A DNA stretch of 64,000 nucleotides from Sarcocystis neurona (Eukaryota; Apicomplexa; Conoidasida; Eucoccidiorida; Sarcocystidae), in the NCBI GenBank assembly GCA_000727475.1, contig KL647297.1, positions 2,203,295 through 2,267,294 of the forward strand, in the 5' to 3' direction. The translations under genes were made by a program, and so were the position numbers. Shown piece after piece: positions 36,101-48,100 of this stretch. The notes beneath the pieces are model-generated. The model searched no databases and was not told where the DNA came from. It saw nothing but the letters and a program-made list of their open reading frames with translations. Every line of letters starts with the position of its first letter. Within the stretch, counting starts at the first letter, position 1.

Positions 36101-39100
36101 CTGGTGCCGTCTTTGCGTTGCTGCCCCTCCTGCCGCTGCAGTGCGCGGCGCTGCTGCGCGCTGCTGTTGCTATCGCTGTTCACTCCTGTGCCGCTGCTGT
36201 TAGAAGTGCTGCTACAAAGTGAAGAGCGACTTCGATGTGAGTGGTTGATCGGCTACTGCTGCTGCAGTTGCTGCCTGTTCCGCTGCTGCTGCTGCAGTCG
36301 TGCGTCTAAACCCGCATGCATTGGTGCTGCTGCTGCTCGTAAGCTGCTGCTGCTGCTGCCTTGTTGCTGTCTCACATGCTCCATCCTGCTGCTGCCGTTT
36401 CTCTCTCTCTGTCTCTCTCTCTCATTTGCTGCTGCTGCAGTTTCGTCTGGTGCAGCTGGTGCTCTCTCCTGCTGCTGTCGCACGCCGGCGATAAGAGAGA
36501 GACCGCTGCCGCTGCTGCTGTCTCTCGTGTGCTGTTGCTGTCGCATGCTGGTGATGGGGAAGAAACTGCTGCTGCTGCTCCCCCCCATGCTGCAGTGAGT
36601 CAAGGAGTTGCTGCGGGTGTTGCTGCAGGGTGCAGAGCGACCCGTTTGCCCCGCCGAGTAAATTCCGTGTGCGGCTGCCACAGCATGTCGCCAAGTAAGT
36701 GTCTCTTTCCTCGGCTTTTCTTTGCCCCGCAGGCCGAGCTGAGATGTAGCGACATTCATAAACCCCGCCCCCGACGTGCATCTGCAGCTGCAGCAGCGCG
36801 TTGTCTCTGCAGAGGTGTGTGGTGGTGCCCGCTGCTTTTTTGTCTCCTCTCGCCTGTTGTCGTTCCCGTGTCTTCTCCTCCACTTCTTTTTCTCCGCGGT
36901 CCCGCCAGTCTTCCCGTCTCCCCCTCTGTCCGACTCAGTCCCCACCAAAATGCAGGGCTGCCTGCTGTGTGTCTTCCTCCTGGTGGTCCTGTAGAGGGGA
37001 AGTGCGTTGTGTCCGTGTCTCTGCCCCGCTTCTGCCACACCGCGTCTCCACCCCCAGAAAAGGCAGGGACGCGTGTCTGTGGCCAGGCACGCGTGCGTCA
37101 GCACGCTCTCGGGAGAAGAAGCGTCGGCCCCTCTACAGGTGCTCTCTGCTCCTGTGAAAAAACTCCATCTCCTTATATATGCATGTGTGTGGTGGGGGGG
37201 GGGGGGGGGTAGTCGCTCCGCGTCTCCGAGACACGACCACGTGCTACGGCTGCATCTTCGCAGCACTTTCCAGGACACGCTGTCCGCTGACGAAGTGTCA
37301 CACGCCTTTCCTCTCCTTTCTCTTTTTCATCGTCCTTTTCCTCCCGTCTCCGTCTCCCCATGTGTCCCTGTCTGTGTCTGCCCTGTCTCTGTGTCCGTGT
37401 CTCGGCTCGGTGTGTGTGTGTAAGAGCCGATGAGCAGGGGAAATAATCTTCACTTCTTACGAGTGTGTACACGCGCGCATGCAACGCACTTCTCCTCTGG
37501 GGGAGAGGCTTTCCTCGGGAGGGCATGTGTCTTCTGTAATTCCTCCACGTATTTTCATACGTACTCTCTTGATTGCCAGCAAGCACATATATACGTCTGT
37601 CCCTATCTCCTGCGATACGTGGACTTTTCTGTCCCTTGGGAAGCAAGGGAGAACGGACAACACAAAGAAGAAAACAGAAAAGCTGCAAATATATGTTCTG
37701 GACGGGCTTCTTCTTCTCTCGAGACTTCTCTTTCCCCTGGGGAACATGTGGACCTACGTGTCTCTCGTTCTGTCTCCGGACAACTCAAAAATGAAAGAAG
37801 CTGCACATATTTTCGAGACACGCTCGTCCTTTTCTCTTGCTAGGGGAACGTCCTCCGGAAGAAACGCAGTAGACCCATCTGTCTTTTTCTTTCTTCCGGC
37901 TCTTCTTCTGTTCGTACACACGCGTGCGCGCGTTGAAGGATGATGACACATCGCGTCTGCGCGTGATGCGTCGCCTGCCCGTCTGCGCAGGTCTGTGGCC
38001 GGTCTTTCTTTATGGAGATCCGCTTCTGTGTCTCCCTCTGTGTTTCTTTCTATGTGTGTCTGTCTCTCTGTGTGGGGAGGGGGGCGGGAAGGGCGGGCAG
38101 AGCGTTTGCCGCCTCCACCTTCTTGCTTTTCTTCGTGTCTTCTCGCCAGTCGATTCAGTCAAATGGGCTTCTTCTTCCTTCACGTTCTTTTCGTAGATTT
38201 CCTCCGCATCTCTTCCGCACCGCCATTCGGAACGTCGGTCTGTGCGACTACTTGACGCGCCGCTTCGCCCTCGCAGTGCAGCACGGAGGCCTTCACGAAG
38301 CAGCGCAGCGGCCCGGCGCCGCTCACTGGGGCAGCAGCAAGGTAGGCGTGCATGCGTGCGAAAAAACGGCCGGGCTGCTGCTACTCCTGGGGCAGCGCGG
38401 CAAGGCAGGCGTGCGTACGTGTGAAAAGAACGGCTGGGCGCTGCTACACCGGCTCGGCGCCGCTCACTGGCGGGTCAGCAGCAAGGCAGGCGTGCACGCA
38501 TGCGAAAAAGACGACTGCGCTGCTGCTACGTTGCAGTTCCATGTCTGCGGGAGTAGTTCTTCATTTTCGCCTTCGATATTGGTCGCCCACTTATCGCCAG
38601 CCCTCCTTCTCCCTGCGCTTCTGCCTCTCTACTCGCTTCGCCTGCGCTGCAGACGTACGCAACACCGGTGTAGTTATATATATATATATATCTATGTATC
38701 AGTGTTTACACGGGATCTCTCTATTCGCGTGTGTGTTGAGAATTACATATGTGTATATATCTGTACTGCTTACTGTATATGGGGGGAATCCTCTACGCAC
38801 ATATGTGCATACATGCTCATCAATGCATTAGGAAAGTCTCTACCTGCATATATATATATATATACACTCACCAGTGTATTTAGAAACTCTGTACGTCCAT
38901 ACATATATGTATCCATTCATGTAGTGACCGGTGTAAATCAAAACTATCTCTGTGCGCGTATGTATGTATGTATGTAGACACCTGCGTTAGTGTACCGAAG
39001 TGTCCGTCGTAGGGGCATCGATGTACGGACACGTGTGCGCCGTCGTATTGGGAAGGAATTTTTACCTACATGTATATGTGTATAGTTTCGGATATAGAGG

Positions 39101-42100
39101 ACTGCGTTGAACAAGACATCTGCATATTTTATGTATATTTGGTGCAGGGGGGGGGCCCATCTCTCTGTCTTTCTCTCTCTCTGTGTATATATACACATAT
39201 ATGTATATATACGTATCCATATGTATACGTACATCCTGTTATACATGTTCCTGCCTAGGTGGGCGAAAATGTATACATTTATGTGTAGATACAGAGGTGT
39301 CTTCCTTGTGGATATTTTGAATACATCTTTGTATGGGGGAGTGCAGTACACAGAGAAATCTTCTATAGGAGAACGAGAAGCGTGGGGGTCTGTGCTGCAG
39401 GGCGGGGACATTCGTATAGACACTCCTGGACAGCACGTGCTGCAGCGCACGACGTTCGTCATCTCTGAAGAGGCAGTCGAAGCGCGGTGCACCATCGCCC
39501 TTCCGGTAGGTCTTGGGGTCGATACAAAATATTTGTTGCTGCCTTTCTGGTGCTGCGCTTCGTTTTTCTGTTGCTGCTAGGGTAGACTGCTGTTGCCGTG
39601 TTGCGCTGCGCATCATCCCCCCCTTCCCTCCCGTTGCTTCTGCTGCTGCTAAGCGAAAAAGGCTCCGCCGGCTGTTGCTGCTGCTGCTGCGAAGACCCCC
39701 CCGTCTGCTGCGGGAGTGAACAACAGCAGCTGTAGAGGACGACCCACTGCTGCAGCTCTCGATACGCTGCTGTGCCGAGGCTGTCGCATGAAGCGCCGCG
39801 CGAGTCCCCCTCTTGCTGCTGCCCTTCCCGCTGACCTGGGTGGCACTTCCCGTGCCGAGGCTGCGTTGACGCTGGTGCTGCCGCTCTCGTGCTGTCCTTC
39901 CTCCTCCTGCTGCTGCTATGCTGCTGCTGTGCTGCTGAGCAGGATGTATGGACACGCTCTTGGTTGCTGCTTCCGGTGCTCGAGTGGCCGGCAGCCATTA
40001 CCCACTTTTCACGCGCACATCGTGTGCTTGGTATTTCTTTTGGCCTTTTTTCTTTTTCGTCTCCCTGACGTTTCTCTTCTTTTAATGGCTCCTGATCTTC
40101 CCGTCAAGTTCTCCTGCTCGTTGTTCCTTCCCCCCTCGAGCTTTCGTTGATCGTGCTGCTGCGTCCGCTTCGCAGCTGCAACAGCTGTCAGCTTCTTAAG
40201 CCGTCTCTGTATGCAGTTCCGTGCATTGCGTCTCTTCCACAGCAGCAAATTCTTCCGCTTTCCTTGGTGCTGCTGCTCTTATCTCTTCTTCTTCCCTTCT
40301 TCTTCTCCTTCGCACTTTCTCGCCTCTGTGCAGCTGCAGTTCTCTCTACTTGTCTTTTCTGTCGTGTGCTGTGTCTCCCTTGCGTCTTCTATGTACGACG
40401 CTGCTGTTGCTTCTCCCTCCCTGTCCGGCGTCCTCTTCCTTCCGCGTCCACGTGTCTCTTGGTTTGTGTTCGCTGCTGCAGCTGCTGCATCTTCCCCCCT
40501 TCCCAAAAAGATTTTTTGCCTTCTCTTCATTGTCCGTCTATGCCTTCTTCTTCTTTCCTGCTGTTGTGCTGTTGCTGTTGCTGCTGCTGTGCCGTTGCTG
40601 TTGCTGCTGCTGTGCTGTTGCTGTTGCCGCTGCTGTGCTGTCGCTGTTGCTGCTGCTGTGCTGTCGCTGTTGCGTCGCCTTATTCTTTCCGTTCGTCTGG
40701 TCACACGTACGACAGCAGGTGCGTGATATGTGTATCACATGTGTATGGTAAGAGAGATAGAGAGAAAGGGAAGTGCCTCTGTGTGTGTGCGCGTGCACAT
40801 AGGCATCTATCTATTTTTGCTGTGAATCCTCTGTTCGTTCTTGTCCATTTCCTTCACTTTTCGGTTCCTGCTCTTCGTTTTCTCCTCTCTTTTTCGGTCG
40901 CCGTCCTCTCGCCTCTCCCCTGCTGCTGCCTCGCATCATTCTGCGCGGTGCTGTCCGCCGCCCCGTCCGTTCTCCTCTCTTTTTTGCCGGAGCTCCTCTT
41001 CTTCTTTGCCTTCTTGTTCTTGCCCCACTTTCGTGTCTCACTACTTGCAGCAGCACGTCTTCTGCTGCTGCTGCAGCTGTCCGCTCTCCTCTCGAGAGCA
41101 GTACCTGCTACTGCTGCCTCTGCCGCCCGTGGCCGCTGCCCTGTCCCCGCGTTGTCTGTTTTCCTCCCGCTCTCCACCACTCGGCCCTTGCGTCTTCTCC
41201 CACGCAGGCACGGGGAAGGTCAATTGAAGGACGACGGGCAGCAGAGCGCCTCTGTGAGCAGCTACCAGCTGTTGTCAGACAGGCCATGTACTACCGAAGT
41301 CTCGATCCTCAAGATGTGGAAGCCCACGTCCTCAGCGTTGAAGACCAGGAATGTAAGTACGTTGCCGGTCTTTTTTCCTCCATACTTTCATAACATGGCC
41401 AGTAGACACCGGTCCAGATCGGGTTGTATACCGTCGTCTCTCTCATGTCCAGGGATATGTGCAGAGGTAGGAAGAGATACAGAAAAACCTACGCATACCT
41501 ATGAGTGTATGTGCCCCCCTACATACACGCATGTATATATGTGTCGGCGTGTTTTCCTTCACACGACTGCAGACAGGGAAGGCAAAGCAAACGAACGGGC
41601 ACCTTTTCACCGGGCAGGGACTTTGCTGTAATACATCTGCGTGTCCATCCAAAACACACGTACGACAGCAGGTGCGTGATATGTGTATCACATGTGTATG
41701 GTAAGAGAGATAGAGAGAAAGGGAAGTGCCTCTGTGTGTGTGCGCGTGCACATAGGCATCTATCTATTTTTACATGTATATGTAGAGCGACATATATTTT
41801 ATCTACACGAATGTATATACATTCTTCTAGAGACACAGGGACAGAGACAGTGGCTGCATACAGGCAAAAGCAGCTATATATATATATGTATATATGTATG
41901 TTTATCTCTAGTAATGTACTTTCGACTACTGGAGAAGAAGACAGATCTTCTTCTTCTGCTTCGTCGAAGAGGAAATACTCAGGCATCTGATCCGTGAAAC
42001 AGACAGGAGTCCAGGTGTGCCATTTATATATCTCATATATATATGTACAGGAAAGAAGGGAGAAAAAGAATGAGAGAGAGGAAGGACCTGTGAATCAGTA

Positions 42101-45100
42101 AGGCACATGCGTATATATATGTATATTCTCTGTGTCGCGGGTTTATATATATATATATATATATATGTGTATAGGTATATGCGTATAGATGTGTGTCCTC
42201 TGTATCACATGTATGTGTGTGTGTGTGCGTTTCTCTTCTCTCTATCACATACGTATATGTACATATGCATATATGTATATTGTCCATGCATATATGTGTG
42301 TGTGGTTGTGTGTCTCTTCTCTGCACCGCATGCACGTATATGTGTAGGTGCATGCAAATATATATGTATGTGCTCCATATCATATATGTACATACGCAGA
42401 GAGAGAGAGAGGAGGGCGAGGACGAGCCTCCACGTGCCTCTGGTGTACGCGTGTATGCATGCGTCCTTCAAAGGAGTGTATGTAGGGCTAGCAGAAGAGA
42501 GGGAAGAGCACTTCTGCAGCAGTCAGGAGACGTGCAGGGGTCTCGTGTCCTGCCCCGGCCGAAGGCCAAGAGTGCGTCTTTTGCAGCAAGTAGCGAGTCG
42601 CGTGAGATCGCCTAGCCTGCTGGGCGCGCCGGGCTGCTGCGTCGTCAGTTTCTTCGTGCTGCTGCGCCTGCTGCTGCTGCTCCTGCTGCTGCTGCGCACT
42701 TGCTTCCTCCCAGACTTGCGAGGGCAGCTGCCGAAGTTCAACTTAGCTGCCTTCGTTATTAATGGGGCCTGTCTGCCCCGGGCCTCGGGAAGCGACGACC
42801 GCCCTCTTACGAAGCAACAGGTGCGTCTGCTGGCGTACTTCTGCACTGACGCAAAGACGTAGCGCGAAGGAGAGGAAGACAGAGGAAGACCTGCAGGCAC
42901 GTGCGCATTTCGAAGGTCTGTTCTTGTTGCACTGCTGACCCTCCACACTTATAAAGGCCCAGACAGAGAGAGATGAAGCGAGACAAGTCTTCGTAGAAGG
43001 AAGGGGCGTGTAGATGATACTTTTGGAGGTTCTGCTCACCTTATGAGCAGAGGGAGAGAAAGCGCCGCAGTGTCCATATTGTACGTGGACCCGCATGTAT
43101 ATATAACGCGTCTGGCTCTCTTTTCTTGTGTCTATGTGGATACGTGTGTGTTGCTCTGCTGGCTGCGCGTCCATATATATAGGTAGATAGGTAGAGAGAG
43201 AGTCTCTGCTTGTCCATATGTATATCTACGTGTGTCTTGTTTTGGCTGAGCATATTTGTAAAGGGAGAGAGAGTCACTATTTTGTACGTGTACATATATA
43301 TATATGTGGTGTATATGCATGCGTGTACTGTTCTGCTGGGTGCGCATTTATGTATGTATCGAGAGAAAGTCTTTGTTTTTCTACATAAATATGTATATAT
43401 ATGTGTGTGTTGTTCTGCTGGCTGGGCGAATTTTTTGCGAGAGAAAGAGAGAGCGTCTCTAGTTTCTCTTCCTCTCTATGTGTATAAAATTATGTGTACA
43501 TGCGTGTGTGTATGTTGTGCTGCTCGCCGGGCGTCTTTTTAGAGATAGAGAGTCAGTCACATATACGAGACCCGCGCATATATAGACATGTTTCTGTCTT
43601 GTTCTACTGACTGCCCATTTACGCCGGCAGAGCGAGAAAGGGAGATAGAGAGGGGACGCGGCGCTGTACCTCGGAACATGTGCTTTGTGCTTTTGTTGAA
43701 GCAGTGGTGCATGCGCGTCTCGCGAGAAAAGGCACAAGGAGGGGTAGCGCCGCGCGTCTCTCTGTACGAGGCGGTCGGCGCCTTTCTTCCTCACCACTGT
43801 GGGCTTGCGCATGTGCGTGTTTTGACGTCTCCCGTTTTCGAGGTGTACGTCCGTTTCTCATCTCCGTGTATCTGCAGATGTCCACATGTGTGTGTCTGTC
43901 AAACCTCCCTCCTCCAGCTGCCGGGCGTGCACGTCATTTTTGTCGTCCACACACCACGTCCCAGACGGCCGCACAGACAGAGTTTGCGCTGTTGTTCACG
44001 TGCTGCAGCAACTGCAGCAACAAAGGCCTGCCTAATATATGCGCACGTGACGACTGGATTTTCTCTTGCCCGGCCAGCCATGCCGTTTCACAAAGTGTGA
44101 GAAACACAGAGAGAAAGAAGTGTGCTGCTGCTGGCAGGTCGCTCTCTTAGTAGTAATGTTGTAGAGAGAGAGAGAAAGCAGAGTCTCGGGCAGGGACCAC
44201 TTGTGGCAGGGAGAGTTGTGGACAGCAGCAGCTGCTGCTGTTGCTGCTTCCCGTACGACTTTTTTAACGGCAGCTCCTGCGCGACTACAACTCCTGTACC
44301 TGCAGTGCTGCTGCTGTTACTCTTCCTTCTCCTCTCGCCGCTGCTGTTTCCCTGCCACTCCGGCTGCGGCTCCTGTTGGTCCTCGTCTGTCCCTCACGTC
44401 CGTCTGCCGCTTCTGAGGCCTGCTGCTGCTGCTGCAGACGAGTGGGCTGCTGCTGTTCTATGCGTTGCATGCAGGCTCCAGAACTAGTCCTTTTCAAATC
44501 GCCTCCGTCGATGGAAGTTGCCATCGAGTTGCCCAACAGCGGCGTCGGTCCGTCTCTCCTCCTTCGCTGCCTCTTCTGCTCTTCCACCTCTGTGTCTGTG
44601 CAGACAGAAATGCGTGTGTATACCCATATGTGTACATTCTCCTACCCTACATACATACATATGTGGGGATGTGTGTATGTATGTATATGCATACACACAT
44701 ATGGCCTCACACCGTGTACATATATATATATGTATGTGTATATACGGGTGTATATGTAAACAAGCCCGTACAGACACACCAACATTAACATAAAATATGT
44801 ATGTCTATTTCAGTATCTGCAGGCATGTGTGTATGGACGCACATCTGTTCATGCGACACGTGTACACATCTATCTGTATTTGTATGTATAAATACGTATC
44901 TATGGGTACATCGGTGTAGAAGCATGTATGTTTATATTACATCTATATACATATATATACACTTAGGTGTAGACACATCTGTATGTACACTCCATATATA
45001 TATATATATACATATAAATATATATGTGCGTGCAGGTGCTGCAGGCATGTGGGCCGTAGGGAAGAGAGGGAGGTAAATAGGGGACTGCGTTATTGTGCAA

Positions 45101-48100
45101 ACTGCCGCGTAGAGACGAAGGGGTGCCGCTCTGCATGCTGCTCTTGCCTGCTGCTCCTAACGTGACTTCATGCATGTCAGTAACCCCCTGCAACAATATA
45201 TCTATCTACATTCATATATGTACGTATCACGTATGTATGTGAATATGTGGGTGTGTATGTATGTTTATGTGCGTGTTTATTTATACATATCTGTATACAT
45301 ATATATATATATATGTATATATATCTGTGCGGAGAGTTGGGCCTACACAAAGAGACATACGTGGGGTCGCGTCCGTCCACACCTACGGAGGTATTATAGG
45401 CGTGTGGATGTGTGCTGCAGCCTATGGGGAGCACCTGCTTCGCTCTGCTGTGTCTGTTTGGTGGTCCCACCTTTCGCGTGCCGCGAGCGCTGATGCAAAG
45501 GACGTGTGGCGAGATGCTGTTGCCACCGACTGCATCTGCTGCTCTGCTACTGCTGCTGCTACACCTGCTGCCTGCTTGCTCCAGCGGCTGACGCTGCTGC
45601 TGCGTCTGCTGCTTCACTGTGGCCACACCTGCTGCTCTGCTGCTGCAGATGCTGCCGCTGCTACTGCCAGTGCGCCTGTTGCAGCTGCTGCTGATGCACC
45701 TCCTGCTGCTGCTGGTGCACCTGCTGCTGCTGCTGCTCCTGCACTGCTACTGCTGCTGGTNNNNNNNNNNNNNNNNNNNNNNNNNNNNNNNNNNNNNNNN
45801 NNNNNNNNNNNNNNNNNNNNNNNNNNNNNNNNNNNNNNNNNNNNNNNNNNNNNNNNNNNNNNNNNNNNNNNNNNNNNNNNNNNNNNNNNNNNNNNNNNNN
45901 NNNNNNNNNNNNNNNNNNNNNNNNNNNNNNNNNNNNNNNNNNNNNNNNNNNNNNNNNNNNNNNNNNNNNNNNNNNNNNNNNNNNNNNNNNNNNNNNNNNN
46001 NNNNNNNNNNNNNNNNNNNNNNNNNNNNNNNNNNNNNNNNNNNNNNNNNNNNNNNNNNNNNNNNNNNNNNNNNNNNNNNNNNNNNNNNNNNNNNNNNNNN
46101 NNNNNNNNNNNNNNNNNNNNNNNNNNNNNNNNNNNNNNNNNNNNNNNNNNNNNNNNNNNNNNNNNNNNNNNNNNNNNNTTGCAGCTGCTGCTGATGCACC
46201 TCCTGCTGCTGCTGGTGCACCTGCTGCTGCTGCTGCTCCTGCACTGCTACTGCTGCTGGTGAACCCGCGGGTGCTGCTTCATCGGCTGCTGCTCACTCTT
46301 GTGCCGCTGCTGCTTCGTGTGGAGCTGCTCATGCTTCTGCCCCTGCTGTTGATGCACTTGCTGTTGCTGCTGCAGTGCGTGGGATGGGGATTCCTCGCGG
46401 CATCACGTTGATCGTCGGAGGCGGCTTCCATGGAAAGACGACGTTGCTTGAGGCGCTGCAGTGGGGAGTCTACAACAAAGTGCCAGGCGATGGACGGGAA
46501 TTTGTAGTCGTGGAGCCAGCTGCTGTCAAGGTAATGCTGCGCGGACATGACGCTGAGTCGAGTTCTAGAGGAAGAAGCCGGTGTGCACATTTGCCTGTTG
46601 CAGTAAAGCGAACCGTTGCGGCTCCTGCTGCTGTTTTGAACTCCACGCTGACGCTCTGCTGTTCGCACGGGAGTGCTGTGTTGCTGCATTTGTGAAGAGC
46701 GCGCCGCTGCTGCGGCGATGAAGCCTCGGCCACGGCTGTCAAAGAGAATACTACCGCCACTGCTGTAGAGCGAACGGTGGGGTGCTGCTGCAGCTGTTCG
46801 TGGAATAAGAGGGCTGCCGTTGCGGTTGCCCGCTGGAGGGAAAGTGGCTGCCGCTGTAGGCGGGAGCCTGCGAGAGAAAGCCGCACATGCAAACACCACA
46901 AAATGAAGTAGGAGCGAACTTGTTGCTGTAAAGCGTGTGTACACCCTTGGGAGGGAACAAAAAGCTTCATTCTACTCAAGAGGAAACTTGCTGCCGCTGC
47001 TGCCGCCGCTGCTGTATTAAAGGAGTAAGATGGGGCTGCTGCTGGTGTAACGACTTTTCTGCTGCTGCTCTGGCGGCCCCCCCGGCATACGCGTGCTGCT
47101 GCTGCGGCGGTTAGGGAGAAGACGGAAGCTTGCTGTTGCTGCTTGAAAGATGTGTGTTCGCTGCTGCCACCAATGTATGGGCAATATTTGACTTGCTGAA
47201 CCATCCTGGGATCACGAAGTTCAATTTAAGTACGGAAGGTTGCCGCTGCTGTATGGTGGTGCTGCTGCTGCTGGTAGGACAGGTGCTGCTGCCGCTACTC
47301 GCAGTACCACAACCCGTAGTGCTGCTGCTACTGCGAGGACTTGTCCTGCTGCTACTGCTAGGAGTGGTGCTGCTGCTACTGCTAGGACTGACGCTGCTGC
47401 TGCCGCTACGACTGTTGCTGCTGCTCGCCTCGCAGAGGTTCGTCTACTGCGGTAGACAGTAGTCTGTGACAGAAAGAGAGAAAGAGAGTGTTTCTACGTA
47501 TGTGCGTTTGTGTGGACGGAGAGCGGTGCAGAGGAGGGAGATGTGAAGACATACTGCGTCGTCAACTCACCGGAAGGATCGCGAAGTTTCGTCATTCCCC
47601 TGTACCTACGGCTACGACATTGCTGTGTCTTTGTGCTGCAGATACGCGCAGAAGACGGACGGAGCGTCGTCTCAGTCGGTGAGAAGTTTTGTCCTGCGCC
47701 AGCGGTGGCGTATACGTCTGTGTCTTGCGCACCCATCCCCGCTGGACTTCGCTTAGCATGCGCTGCAACCCCTCCGTTTCTTCTTGTCTCATTGCTGTTT
47801 TCTCCACGCGCGTACGTCGACGGGGACATACATATATGTGTACACTGTCTGATCACGTGCAGAGAGATAGAAACACGCGTACGCGTACGTCCACACACGT
47901 ATACGCATGTGTAGGCACGTATATATGTGTATGTGCGTATGTGGGAATGTACACATATACACATAAAATATATTCACACATGTGTATATATACACATACA
48001 AGCACTCAGTGCACACATGCCTACGCAGACGTCTACACATGTAGGCTCATACGTCTGCACATATCACCTCCGTACATGCGTACGTATTCGTCCACACACG

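Noticed and set aside
40147..41631. 494-codon plus-strand open frame
   Set aside because: Serine/leucine/cysteine-rich read-through of intron 5 CT-rich sequence. The real exon (41208-41352) lies in another frame.
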